DNA of 64,000 nt from Atrichornis clamosus (taxonomy: Eukaryota > Chordata > Aves > Passeriformes > Menuridae): NCBI GenBank assembly GCA_013400975.1, contig WBMZ01003467.1:62001-126000 (forward strand), given 5' to 3'. Shown here in pieces: positions 22,036 through 34,361 of the stretch. The notes below the pieces were generated by a model that was given only the letters and a program-made list of their open reading frames with translations, did not search any database and was not told where the DNA came from. The position numbers and the translations under genes were made by a program. Every line of letters starts with the position of its first letter. Positions within the stretch are counted from its first letter, which is position 1.

Positions 22036-25000
22036 GGAGTAGGATTCAGCTTTCATCCTATTCATCCTATTTATTTCTTGAGAGGTCATGGAGATACTCT
22101 GAGTATCTCAGACTGTCTCCATATGTGCAAACTTAGAAATCCAGCTATTCAGAACAGATATATGACATATGGGTGCCTAAACCTTGCCACAAAACCTTCC
22201 AATTCTAGCATTTAAATTTTTCACAAATGCTCCACTACCTGAGCTCTGTGGAGTTCTGGTAAAGGCAAGACACCAAACCTGATGCACACCTTCCTGCATA
22301 AACCTGGTTCTGATGTAGTCCTACTGTTGCGTTTCCCTGGAGGATGCAGGAGGCCAGGAGCAGCTTTGGGAGCTAACAATGCTTTGTCTCTTCTGTTTTT
22401 TCCCCTAGGGTATGAGCCACACCAAGATGTGCCTCTGTGACACAATGTGATCACAGCTGTGCACCTACTTGGTTTAGGTCACTGCTGATCGCCCCAACTT
22501 CTAGAGGCAAATCACTTTTTTTTGTTACATTTTGTGTCAGTTCCCTCAATGAAATAAACTTTTACAGGCAAGAAGCAGTTTTTAAACTGTGTCTGTGCTA
22601 GCACTCTTTCTGACATTAGCAACACTGCACGAAAATCACACCTCTAACCAACTCTGTGCTATACACTGCTTTACCAGCAAAAGTTTCTAGTGCCATCCTG
22701 CTGTCATGTAGTCCTCCATGTCAATTTGGTGCTAAATATAGGTGTTATGTGTGAAAGTTTTGGCCTACCTGCTGTTCTTAAAAGAAGTCAACAATAAGCC
22801 TCGCTTGGGCAGAGGTTCCTCTAGCAAAGTGCAAACATGTTACCAACAAAAACCAGTCATATCTACACTTCAGATGACCACGGGTACTATTTTTATAAAC
22901 AAGCAAATGTGACACATACAAAAGCGTGGGACAGATAACATGTAGATGGGCTTAGAAGGCACTGAGCAGTGTACTTCTGTCAGTGGCTTCTTTGTTAGCA
23001 GTCAGGAGGGACATTTTGTGCCTGTGATCTCAGAGAGCCCATCCTCTCCAGGACTGACTTCCCTCTGCTCCCACTGAGGTTAGTGGGAGATGAAGGTGTT
23101 GAGTATATTGGACTAAAGAAAATTAGCTCTAGGGCGGAGTTCTCTCTTAGTAATTAAAGATAGCAAGAGCCTGAAAAGGACACCTAATTTTTAAGTTCTG
23201 TAATACCACTGAAGCTGACCTATTGACCCCCTTTCCACCCTGTACCGCCTCTGGTGCTCTCCTGATGTCCTACTGCAGTGGTTGAACTCGCTGAACCAAC
23301 ATATCATTACACAGCAAAAGTATGAACAGTTTAGTGCTGAATTTCTAAATCAAATCAGCTCCAGAACTGCTGCCACAGCGTGGAAGTATAAGGCTGGAAG
23401 AGGTGATATGGCGTTGGAATGTACTGGTACTGGTAGAGCAAGGGGGCAACAGATCTCTCAGGGGATGACAAGTTATTAGAACATCTCAGACATGAGATTT
23501 GCTCATATTTTCAGCAGTCTTATATTTAATTCTGCTCAAATATGTTTTCAGCATGTAATCTTATCAGTCACAAAATCAGGGAGGTATGCTTATAAATCTG
23601 TGAATGTTCCTACTTTTTCATAAGTCTTGGGCACCAAATGCAGCTCTCATAGGAAAGATATTTGAGTTATTCAGATGGTTGAATTTTTATTTAACTGGAA
23701 AGCTTGCCATTCTAGAATGACTCCTGCGTGGACTTAGGATAATCAGAATGAGATACTGTTAAGGAACAAATTCTGAAAAGTCACAAATTTCCCACAAATA
23801 AGTGGGAAATCTAAAAATTTTTGATTTGAAATGAAATTATCTCATGTGAAAATAGAAACTAATTGTAAGGCTAACATGGAGTATTTGCTAATTTCAATCA
23901 ACTGAGTTGGAAAAGTGGAAAGATTAATGAAAATCACTGCTTGCCTGTGGAAACTGTGAAAGAAATACATTCTTCAAATGGGAAAAAATCAAATAGCTTA
24001 AATATTGGTGGATATATTCATTGTGGCATTCTGTGCATGCTTTAATTTATGCTATAGTCTGTCTGTCTTGTATCCTTCCGTTCTTCCTCTTCCCACCTCC
24101 CTTGTTACTTGTTAGGTGATTTACTTAACACTTTGCAAGTGCCTGTTCTGTGCTATGCATATTCAATTTATCAGAGCTTCTTAGAACAGGTGTCCTCGGG
24201 AGAGGAAGTCTTTTTCTTCCTGATCACACTTTCTCTATACAAACAGCAAACTGCAGTAATTGTCTCAAGAATTTAGAGAGTCAGACAGCAAAGGCGAAGG
24301 TCCTCTTTTTTGCCTTGTCTAGCAAATGTGCTGATTTACTGCCATTACCTGCTTCAGAGAGCTAGTTCCTCTTCAGAAGTAAGAAAATTAAAGTTCCTGG
24401 CAATAAGGAAAGAGACTGTTTTTCCTTGCTCTTTGATTGGAGACTCCTAATGCCCTGGCAGTCTCTAAGTTGAATTTCTTTTAAGAATCAAATCTTTAGA
24501 AGGACACAGTCTGGTTACAGCTTTGCTCTGCTGAATTAATGAAGGGTTTATAATAGCTTCAATGGGACAACATCAAAACAACAATGGATACAGTGCAAAA
24601 TCCAACCCTGTATCTTTTGTATTTTCACTGTTGTTTTCCTGTGTCTCACAGTGCATCTCATTTTTTCCTGACTGTTTTCAGGAAGAGACAACTATCAGAC
24701 AGCAAAGTCATGTTAAAGTGTGAGGGAAGTGTTCAACTCAGAAAGAAATTGCCTTCTCTTTGCTTTCACCAGTTCAAATATATTTTGGTTTTCCAGCCTC
24801 TTGCATCAGGACTATGCTGCTTTGCAGTGCCAGTGCTTTTGCATTACTCTTCCACATTTGCGCTTTAGCTTCTGTCTATGGCATGTTGTAACACATGGCA
24901 AAATAACTCCTGTAGGTTTCTGATTCAGAAAAGCTTAATCTTTCACCATTTGATTCCAAAGAGTCCATTGAGGCATCTCATGTGAAAGCAAAAATCTCTG

Positions 25001-28000
25001 TTACTTGATGTGGTGTCATCCAATTCAAAACTTTTATACTTGTAGATATTTGCGTAGCACAGGAGTTCATTGTTTCTCCTTTTCTTCCCTTCGGTAATTC
25101 CTTTTCATCATTTTTGCACATTGAAGGCAAAGGAACAAAGGTAAAATGAAAAGCTAGCATGATGGGAATCAGTTGTGAGTTTTACACTGCAACATTAGTT
25201 TGCTTTTAATGCAAGAATACTTTTGTACAAAATGGAACTCACAGGAGGAGGACAAGCCTGGAATTTCTTATATTGGATCATTTTATAAGAAATCTCTGGT
25301 AGCTCACAATCCCCATATATACCCTCTCTCCATATAATTTCAGGTACTTGTTAGTGCCCCGTAGTTAGCCTCTTTTGTTTGTGCGACTCATAGGTAGAGA
25401 TTCCCCTCAGCTTGGGCACAGAAAAGGCAGACACTCAGCAATGCTGCTTTGAGAACACACTACAGTGCAAAGTCTGCATGCGTGTGCTTGGCTTGGCACA
25501 GTGTGAGTTTGACTCTGCAAAGCCATGAATGCTGCTCCTGACCAAGAAGCCTTGTCCTCAAGTAAGTGTATTAATAAAATACTTGTGATATATGTGTAGG
25601 CTGAGGGCTTCATTCTGGGTGGGTGTCTGGACTGAAAGTGGGACATGGCAGACTACAGGATTTGTGTAGCTCATGGTTCTTCTTGGATCTACAGCGCATG
25701 AGCAGCTTTGAGAAACCAGTCTCCATTTCCACAGCTGGGCCTGCAAAAATTTAGTCATCAAAAATTAGAGATCACTTGTGAAATCGTGAACCTTGGCAAT
25801 GCTGTGGTTTTCAGTGTGCTATCAGAGCCCTCCGGAAAAATACATTTTACATACTGAAAAGAAATCAGATGTTTCCAAACTCACAGAAACTACTAAAGGG
25901 ATTTGCTTATCATAACCAGACAAGCATTTAAAATAAAAATTGGTTGCATTTTCTGTTAGCGATAACCTTTACTAAGAAATGAAAATTGGAAGTAGCATAA
26001 TTTGAAGGCAGTGAATCTATTAAGAAATGAGAGGATATGGGAAAAGTTTGAGACCTTTTGAGAGGTGGACTCTAATGGATTTATTTACAGTGATTTAAGG
26101 TACTATTGACCCAAACAGCTATTCTGCTCTTTGGCTGAAGTTTGTATCTTCATTTGTAGTTGATAGATAGGAGTCCTTGCTTGTACATCCGCTCTCCTGG
26201 GTCTCATTTCAGTGTATGAGTGCCAGCCCACCTCTTTTGGTAAGAGAGTAAATGGGAAAGAATAGGGGAAGATTGATAGGTGAGATGTATGAAGGAAAGT
26301 AATTGAAGTCATGTCCTACATCTGTCAAAAAGAAATAATTATGTGCTGTGAAGATGAAGAAAAATATGTACTTAATAATTTTATTTCAGCATTCAGGGTC
26401 AGTGTTCTTCAAAGTGTAAATGAGCTGTTTAATGGAGATAATGAAATGAAAAGCCAAGTCCTGTAGCACAGCATTATTCTTTCACTTCACCACAACCTGG
26501 CTTTAAAGGTAACTGAGTCAGTCCCACACAGCCCTACTGGACTGTTACCAGCCTTTACTGGTAAGGAACCAGCTTGGTGGTTTCTGTTGCATTCAGTAGC
26601 TGCCAGCCTTACAGAAAGCAGAAACTGGTGTGATTGGGAATCAGGGCAGTTGCTGCAGTGACTGTCAGCCCCAGTTCTGGCCCCAGTGTGGTTGTAGAAG
26701 CAGGGCACGAATCTCACTAGGACTGTAAATTGTCATGGAAGCAGTTCTGAATGAGAAGCACCCAAAACCAAGTCAAGTGGCATGAGCTCTATCTCCTCCT
26801 GAAACATATGCTTCACTATCTGTTCACTGAGTTTTGGTGGAAGTTTTACTGGAGTTTGGAAGGTGGAAACTGGCTTCTTGAGCCCAGTCCTGGTTTGGGG
26901 AACACTTCTACCTCCACACCATTGCAAAAATCCTAATATGCTTTGATTGACCCTGATGATATTTGTCACATGGGAGTCTTGCAGAATTAATGTCTTTTTT
27001 TTTTCTTTATTAAGACTTGTCTATCTTTACTTTTAGTTCTGTTTTTACTGCAACACAAACCATGATGAAGTGGCAGGGCTGTGAAGCTTTCACCTGTATT
27101 TCATGGTGGGAGTGAAGAACAGAGAAGGGGACAAAGAGGACACCTGTGGCAAGAGACATTGTGTGGGAGAAAGTACTCTCACTAAGTGAGGTTTCCCTAG
27201 TTATGTATTTGCTGCTTTTTTTTCCTTTTTTTTTAAGTCTTTGGTAGAAAGATTTCATGACAAGTTTTGCAACAACCTTCTGTGTTGCTACTTCAAAATC
27301 TGCTGACTTGTTTTTGAACTGGCCACATATTCTTTTAGAGTACTTTTGAGTGTGATACTGATGCCACAGGTAACTGCCATGATAGAGTAACTAGACCTCC
27401 CCTGCTCTTCCCTCACTGCTTCCATGCCTCTTCCCTTATTTCAGCTGTAGCAGTCATTGAGCTCTCCCAAGAGCCAATCTAATTTACTGTAACAACAGAA
27501 AACTGTCCTGGGTTTTTCCTATTTTCTTTCTATTTTAGTGAATTAGACTGATTTACATCAGACTGGATCTGATGTGTGGAATAGCTGGTACAAAGCCATA
27601 CCTGTGTTGTAAAACCAAGCTCTAGGAGTGTGTCCTCCTATAGACATCAATGAAATTATTTGCATTATTTTAAATGTGGGTTTTTCTAGGTGTCTTAGAG
27701 TTAATCTTAATTATATAATGTCAACCTTGCTACCTACACCTCAAGAGGCTCCAAATAAATACCCATTCTGTCCTCCTTAGTTCTCCTGACATTAGAGAGA
27801 CTTAGTTCTAAGACAAAAGGAAGGTAAAGAGACTTACACTGATGTTTCTAATGCCCAAATGGCAACATGAACCATCTTGTAGAGAAGCTGGTGCCCACTT
27901 TTGGCAGTAATCAATTGCCAGTTGGCCAGACAAGTGATCACTGCATACAGGCAGAGAAGCATCTGTGGCTTTTCAACGTCTCAGACACTGGGGATTCATG

Positions 28001-28877
28001 GCACATGTGGAACAGCGTGGTCTGAGCATGGAGAGCATGTGTGAGAGTGTCAGAGTCTGTGCACGCATGCAGCAAAGCTGATTCATGGAAAGCCATGTAA
28101 AGTGTTAGTCTTACTGAGCTAATCAACAGAGCATGCCTAGTAGGTCTCTGCTGGATGTGGTCAGATTTCCATCACTCTCTTCATGATAGATGTTGGCGGG
28201 TATGAGTGAGTTCATTCAGTCAACGCAAGCTCTAGTTTGCCTATATTTACCTGTACCTGTTATCAACATCCAGGATTAGGGTTACTCTTGGGTGTAGACA
28301 GAGTCTTTGTATCCTCTTACCTCAGAGATTAGAGATTGTTAGTGAGCAAGATGGGAGTTAATTGGAACATGTTTTCCTGCCATTGGAACAGCTAGATAAT
28401 TTGTCTTGTTGGTAATAATGATCAAATGTCTTTAAAAAATGCCTTTTAAAGAAGTGCATGGAAGTTCCCAGGGCAGGAGCATCTAGCTGTTTGTTCATTG
28501 AGGAACAATAAGATGCAGTAGGGTGCCTATTTTGTTATGCAGCTGTTGACCATGATAAAAATTTAGGAATAATTCCTCTGACAGTATTATGCAGAGATAG
28601 ACTGAAGGAGGAAGAGCTGAGAATAGCTGGGAAAGTGAGTGACGTAAAATTTCACATTACTGTGAAAGCAAACCTTCACTTTATTCTGTACAAAAGAAGA
28701 ACAGAGGAATAGGAGAACTGAGGTAACTTAGGTTATCATCCTGAGAGGATGAGGAGTGTTAAAAAGCTCACAACCCCTTCTCTGAAGCACTGTCTCAAAA
28801 GCCAGTACTTAAGACCTTGCAAGCCTTGAAAACAGGCAAACATTGGTCCTTTCTCATTTTGAGATTTTTTTTAAAAC

Positions 28878-28975
28878 ATAAAATTATAGAATTTTAAGTT
28901 TGGAAAAGACCTCCAAGATCAAGTTCAACCTCCCTCCCTTCAACTTGTTCAAACTTAAATGGGTTACAGGGCTAC
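28878..28975 (-). mobile_element. CR1 LINE, extreme 3' tail
   Basis: 'attatagaattttaagtttgg', 'aaaagacctccaagatcaag' and 'ttcaacctccctccc' give the reverse complement of the CR1 3' terminus. Only about 100 bases are left. The next CR1 fragment starts some 65 bases on with its own terminus, so these are two insertions. Confidence 0.75.
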
Positions 28976-29039
28976 CACTATTTTTTTCTGTTAAAGGGTT
29001 TTTTTCCTTTGACATAGCAGCTTTTTGGTTGGAAAGAAG

Positions 29040-29565
29040 AATCATAAAGTCATAGAATTGTTTAGGTTGGAAAAGACCTTTGAGATCATGAAGTCCAACC
29101 ACCAAACCAGCACTGCCAAGTCCACCACTAAACCATGTCCCCAGGTGCCACATCTGCACATATTTTAAATACCCCCAGGGATGGCAACTACACCACTTCC
29201 TGGGCAACCTGTTCCAATGCTTGGCAACCCTTCCAGTGAAGAAATTTTTCCTAATATCCAATCCAAACCTTCCCTGGAACAACTTGAGGACATTTCCTCT
29301 TGTCCTATCACTTGATACCTGGTAGAGAAGATTGACCCCCGCCTCACTACACTCTCTTTTCAGGCAGTTGTAGAGAGTGATAAGGTTTCTCCTAAGCCTC
29401 CTTTTGTCCAAGATAAACAACCTCAGCTCCCTCAGTTGCTCCTCATCAAACTTGTGCTCCAGACCCTTCACCAGCTTTGTTGTCTTTCTCTGGACCTGCT
29501 ACAGCACCTCAATGTCTTTCTTGTATTGAGGGGCCCAAAACTGAACACAGGATTTGAGCTGTGAC
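29040..29565 (-). mobile_element. CR1 LINE, 3' fragment
   Basis: Minus-strand CR1 with its 3' terminus at the left ('aatcataaagtcatagaattg', 'ttaggttggaaaagacc'), then 'ggcaacctgttccaatgcttgg', 'gaagaaatttttcctaatatcc', 'cctcttgtcctatcactt', 'cctcagctccctcagttgctc' and 'caatgtctttcttgtattgag' up to the truncated 5' end near 29565. It is fairly well preserved. The 195-codon minus frame running 29471-28884 is a read-through of this untranslated region, a familiar false gene model in birds. On the minus strand it directly follows an A-run and an AHNAK-like fragment, which may be part of the same insertion. Confidence 0.93.
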
Positions 29566-29567
29566 AA

Positions 29568-29578
29568 TTTTTTTTTTT
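29568..29578 (-). other. A-run (11 A on the minus strand) between AHNAK-like fragment and CR1
   Basis: Eleven T on the plus strand, so a poly(A)-like run on the minus strand. It sits two bases upstream of the CR1 fragment and 17 bases downstream of TATAAA (29601-29596 on the minus strand), a known weak variant of the poly(A) signal. That spacing fits a real mRNA 3' end, but an A-run of this length also occurs by chance in AT-rich DNA. Confidence 0.5.
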
Positions 29579-29635
29579 CTTAAAATAGTAGGATTTTTAT
29601 ACAGTGAAATAAAAAACTTTGAGCTTTAGTGCAAG

Positions 29636-29819
29636 ACCCTTCAAATCACTTCCTGTGGTGGGAATGGAAACATTCATGTCCTTCTTTGGCACCTTTGATG
29701 CCACTTATTTTCAGATCAACCTGTGGCATGGAGACCTTTGGAGCTGTGATGTGTGACACAGGTGTCTTTGCCTTGGGCTCCTTCAGTTTTCCTTCTGACC
29801 CTTTGATAAAGATGTCATA
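29636..29819 (-). pseudogene. AHNAK-like repeat fragment, frameshifted retrocopy
   Basis: Read on the minus strand from 29819, the frame gives a stretch containing IKGSEGKLK (EGKLK at 29795-29781), then KEPKAKTP, then APKVSMPQVDL (29744-29712), then ISGIKG. After a frameshift near 29690-29680, another frame continues with DMNVSIP (NVSIP at 29674-29660) and SDLKG (29650-29636). This order matches the about 128-residue unit of AHNAK/desmoyokin (KGPEGKLKGPK, then APKISMPDVDL, then LKGPKVKGDVDVSLPKVEGDLKG in the family). AHNAK is a giant scaffold protein under the plasma membrane, encoded mostly by one huge exon. A piece of about 60 codons with a frameshift and no continuation either way is not a working gene. 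It lies just upstream, on the same strand, of an A-run and a CR1 fragment. AHNAK2 or another paralogue as source is possible. Confidence 0.65.
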
Positions 29820-32800
29820 GAGATGATACCTTTATATAAAAATTGTGCAAGTCTCTCTGGGCAGGTAACTCAAGGAAAATTATTTGCTTATGCAAGTTAA
29901 ATAAAAAACCCTGTTCTTTGGCTGTAAGTTCATCCCATCCACAAATGCCTGTCACTTTATGTCGTGATCTGTGAGTCTTCTTTCTATAGCACAAACACGT
30001 TGATGAAAAAGTTCCTCCTGACACTATTCAGTCCCGCTTGTTTCAGTCTTGTGCTGCATGAAAGAGACATTTTCCAGCACCTGTGTTCTCACTGGTGCCT
30101 TCAGCGAAGCCCTGCAGATGAACCATTAGAAATACATGCTGACCTTAACAAAGAAGGAGCCGACATACTTCACTCATAAGACCCAGAGAGCAATCAGACA
30201 GCATCCCAGTGACATTCATCACAGCTGCTGGCAACAGCCTTTAATTCATCTGGTATTTAACCAGGGTGAAATACCCTGTAGCTATATCATGTTTGTTGGT
30301 GTTAGATGAACCCAGCTCATCGCCCACTCACTAAAGTTCAGGATTTAACACCAATCTATGGTCTGCAGGCAGTTCATCTCCTGCACAAAATGCTTTTCTC
30401 CTCTTTGTCCTTTATTATAATTTTTATTCACCACAACCTGTTTTCTAAACTCTCCTCTGCTCACCTCCAACACATAATTGAATACTGTTTGCCTGGATTT
30501 GAGAGCCATGCTACATTCTGCCACAAGTCAGAGATGCAGCCCATCAATGATGACATCATTAAGCTGAGTGATTCCAGGCAATTTTCCAGCTTTCATTGTT
30601 AAAAGTTAAGCATATTCAAGAGGTGAAAACTGCTACTGTTTTCATTGTTGAACACTGAAGTGATGTGGCTGTAGCATCCTTTTAGAAAGATGGATGGGAG
30701 TGTGAGAAAATTAGGAACAATAGCTCAGATAATGAGTAAGTATATGTCTCATACACATTAACTGCTAAGTCTTTAAAGAAATTAATTGGCCTTCTTTCAA
30801 TGTGATTCTGATCAAGTGAAGTTAATGAAAACTAATGGAGTCACTGGGGGCTAGAGCAAATCTAGTGGGTATTAAACATGGCCTGCTGCAGTCCTATAGG
30901 ATGGCCTCCCCTGATTTTGATACTTATGTCCTTCTGCATACAGGACATGTTCTAAATGAATGCTCTAATGCTGTAAAGTTGGAGAAATAAAACTTTCTGG
31001 ATTAAATCCTGGTTCCATGGAAGACTAAAGGCTCCTATTAATTTTAATGAGTCTGGTTTACTGCCCTGTATAAGTCTAGATACAAACCACATTATTGTTC
31101 AAGTAAATTTTTAGGGGTAAAAAAGCATGTGCCCTACCTTTAAACACTTCACTTTTACAGTTTCATCTGCTTTGAATCTAATTTAGCTTTCAATATATCT
31201 AAAATACTTAACTAATATTTTTTTCTTAAAAGTAACCATCTGTATAAAAAAAATTATCTCTAAAGACTTCTCCTTCCTCCAAAGGCCGGCTTCACCAACT
31301 TCATTAGGATGACTGGGAGCCCTAGACAAGTGATTTTCTTGACCTAGGACACAAGAATAGGAACCCAATAACTGTATAGAAAATACAAGGAGGGAGTTGT
31401 GAATCTTCTGTAAATGATGCCAGAGGCAGAAGAAAATCCACATTACTCAGAGATGAACCAGTTATTCCTACCTAAAAAAGTAAAAGTAGTAAAGTATATT
31501 TTAATGATTCCCAGCATTCAAAAAGTATGAATGCAGGCCCCCAAAAACTAGATTTTAAGTAGTAAATCTTGAGTACTTTCTAGGGCAATGGCAAGACTTA
31601 TTTTCTGTTTCAGAATTTTTCATCACAGTGTTGAAGGGTGAAGATGTTCTCTCGGGTTTTTTTTCCCGCCCAGATTAAAGAATATTGAGGTTACCAGATG
31701 ATCATTTGACACTGGGAGTTCAGTACACAGACAGAACACCAGGTGCAGTGCAGTTTGTGTTAAATCCATAACAGGTAGCAAATATTAACATTGTTAAAAT
31801 AGTAGAATTAACCTTGGCAAAGTGCCAGCCTTGGTGCAAGGTGTGTATTTGTGCTTTCATCAACACTGAGCATTACCTGTGCTTAATCAGGCATTCTCAC
31901 CCTTGGGTTGAGTCAACTGGAGTGCAAGATGTGGATTTTATGCTATTCATGGATGCGCAGGACTTAACACTGGGTGCCCTGAAATCCCACGTATTGCTTT
32001 GTGGCCACTCGCTTGGACTGAGGTTAGGGGATCTCCAGTCGTTACTTGGTCTTTGTATACAGCAATATAACCAAGGACAAGCAGTTTATAAACTGCTACT
32101 CCAGGTGAGATACTTGCCTGAATATACTGTCATTATCAGTAAAACCCTTGTTTTGGCCCTTTATATAGTGCTAAAGGCCCTGAGTCTGTTGTCATGGGTG
32201 AAAGTGTTGTTACCTTTCCCTTCCTATCTGTCTGCTGGAGATTATGACCCAGAGAAGGAACAGAGCAGGGCTTGCTCCTCAGACAAATTCACAGCCTGGT
32301 AGTTAACCTAAAGCAAAACCAAGGGTGCATTAAATAAATACTACAGCACCTGTTCCTAAGGTGCTGTAAACACTGACAAGTGATTACAAATGACTGTTCC
32401 TAAGGTGCAAGTCACTGACATCCATGGGAGCAGGGCTGTGACCTCTGACAGAAGAGGCATGTGGGCAATAGGGTACAAAAACTGCTGTAGCTGATCCACC
32501 AGACATGGAGACAAAACCCTTTGGGCCTCTGCCCTTTAGTTGGAGCACTCTCTCTCCCCCTACACTCTGCAAACACAGATCATTCAACACATCTATAATA
32601 AGGGAAGATGATCTTGTTGCAGTCAAATTCTTTGCATCTATGGATTGGTGTATTTAAATAGTTCTCTGTGTGACACCTACACAGACAAGTTCAAGCTGAT
32701 TTAAGTCATCAGATATAACTATTTAATATAGTGAACATAGAACAGATAAAGCAGTTCTTTGCTAGTATCAGCCCTCCATGTGTTGACACTTTCCACACTC

Positions 32801-34338
32801 CAGGATCGATGTTTTATTACTGTGATTTCTTCTCAGTCTTGCTGTTCTGAAATTACGCTTTTAAACCTGATTGGTGCTGCATAAAACAGTATTGAAAGTA
32901 TTATGTGTTATACACACGCATTTATTTTCATGTGTGCTAGATAGGTAAACTCAGGATGAGAGAGAAAGACCTTCTTAAAATATCTTTAAGTGTACATGTG
33001 AAAAGTATGTTTAGAACAGGTATTTCGGTCCTGTGGTGTTTCCTAGGCATTTGATAGCGTGTATGAATATTCTGAAGGCATCACTTGTATAAATGAGTGG
33101 GACATGACTGCAATGAAAAATGCTGTTTTCATGGAGATTTAGTGTTGTAAAGTGTTGAGTGAAACAACAAAAAAACCCTAAAATGTCACAACACCTGTTT
33201 GGAGTTTCTGAAGCTGTATTTGACATTTAAACCAGAATTGGTACTGGAATTTCATTTTTAAGAGCCAGGACACAGAATGTTAGAGAGAGTTTGTGTAGGT
33301 TGTTAATTGGAAGTTTATGTTAAGATGAACTTCACAACTGTCCTGCTTCATCTTTGTATTGAAAGGTAAATTATGTGGCTTTACAGTACCAGGAATTATG
33401 GATCATCTATTAGTCTGAAGGACATTACAAGGGATATCAACAAAAAAGATAATCATTACACTGGTCATTCTTATTGTGATTATAATCATAACATTTATTA
33501 TGTGTTATGATAGATTGACACTTAATATTTGCCAATAACTCCTTCTCTGTCACCATTTTTCATCTTGACTGCTCTATTTGCTTTGAGTTTTCTCCCATAA
33601 AGATCAGTCTGTAGGTCCAGGCATTGCAACGGTGCAGAAAAGCCTATGGTCCCCACTCCCATCAAGCCCACACACAGATCCAGTTAAATTTAGCGATGGT
33701 CGGGGATGTTTCCCCTCTTTCTGTCTGCTCGGGTGCAAAACACTGAACGATGCCAGCCCCCATTTCAGCACGCAGCCACACAGTCCAGCTTGGCAGCACA
33801 CATCCCGCTGTGGCTGGCCCTGAGCAGGCAGTGCTGTCACTGCTGCCACATCAGCTCTGATCTACTCTGATTCAGCCTGCTGCTACGGAGTCACTTGAGG
33901 GGATCCTTGTGGGGATACCAAAGCAAAAACACTTTTTGCTTCTAGGATGAATATTTCTGTTTTGGACACAAGGATCTCTCCTTTCTTCTTGTGGGATTTG
34001 GAGCAAGGAGTTGTACCACCTGCTGGATGGAGCTGCTGGAGGGTGTCACCTCCCCAAATCCCTTTTAGTGCAGTTCTAGTTACAGTCTGGCATAATATAT
34101 ATACGCCAGATGTGTTCTCACAAAACAACAAAATACTGGGTATAACTATGGGAAAGCAACATTTTACTTCATGCAAAGTAGGTTGGCCAGGTCATTCCAT
34201 TATTGAGGAAGCACTCTTTTTAACCCAGGTGCAGCACATTAATAAATTTTGCCCAAATACCAGACACATGATGCCTCCTGCATTCTTGCAAGATATACTG
34301 CATTTCTTCCCACTGTACTGGAATGCTGAGCAACAGAG
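29820..34338. other. Non-coding stretch, nothing firm
   Basis: No recognised gene or interspersed repeat. The longest frame, 162 codons at 31814-32302 on the plus strand, is Leu/Val/Cys-rich with no motif, no splice or promoter context and no neighbour. 33600-33850 is locally GC-richer. A near-CRE palindrome is listed at 30546-30560. Confidence 0.5.
30546..30560. promoter_or_regulatory. CRE/ATF-like odd palindrome
   Basis: AATGATG and CATCATT are exact reverse complements around a central A, giving TGATGACATCA, which resembles ATF/CREB-type half-sites. It is one isolated motif without other support. Confidence 0.25.
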
Positions 34339-34361
34339 GCAGCAGCAGCAGCAGCAGCAGC
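34339..34361 (+). repeat. CAG/GCA trinucleotide repeat, seven units
   Basis: GCA repeated without interruption over 23 bases, preceded by the related CAACAGAGGCAG. A 150-codon plus frame (33947-34399) reads it as a Q-run, but the rest of that frame has no recognisable domain, so I do not call a protein. Confidence 0.95.

Larger units (their letters stand above)
21110..28877. other. Long non-coding stretch with minor simple repeats
   Basis: Nearly 8 kb without a recognisable gene, interspersed repeat or RNA. The frames seen (up to 94 codons at 24584-24868) have no family signature. Two small simple repeats are listed separately. A minus-strand frame near 26733-26969 has a mildly protein-like composition but no recognised motif. 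Confidence 0.5.

Noticed and set aside
28884..29471. 195-codon minus-strand open frame, the longest in the window
   Set aside because: It runs through the untranslated 3' part of a CR1 element and its tail. Text such as SSDRTRGN and [12 protein letters not shown] is the usual false translation of that region.
31814..32302. 162-codon plus-strand open frame with hydrophobic stretches
   Set aside because: No recognisable membrane-protein family, no promoter or splice context. The hydrophobic text follows from T-rich DNA.
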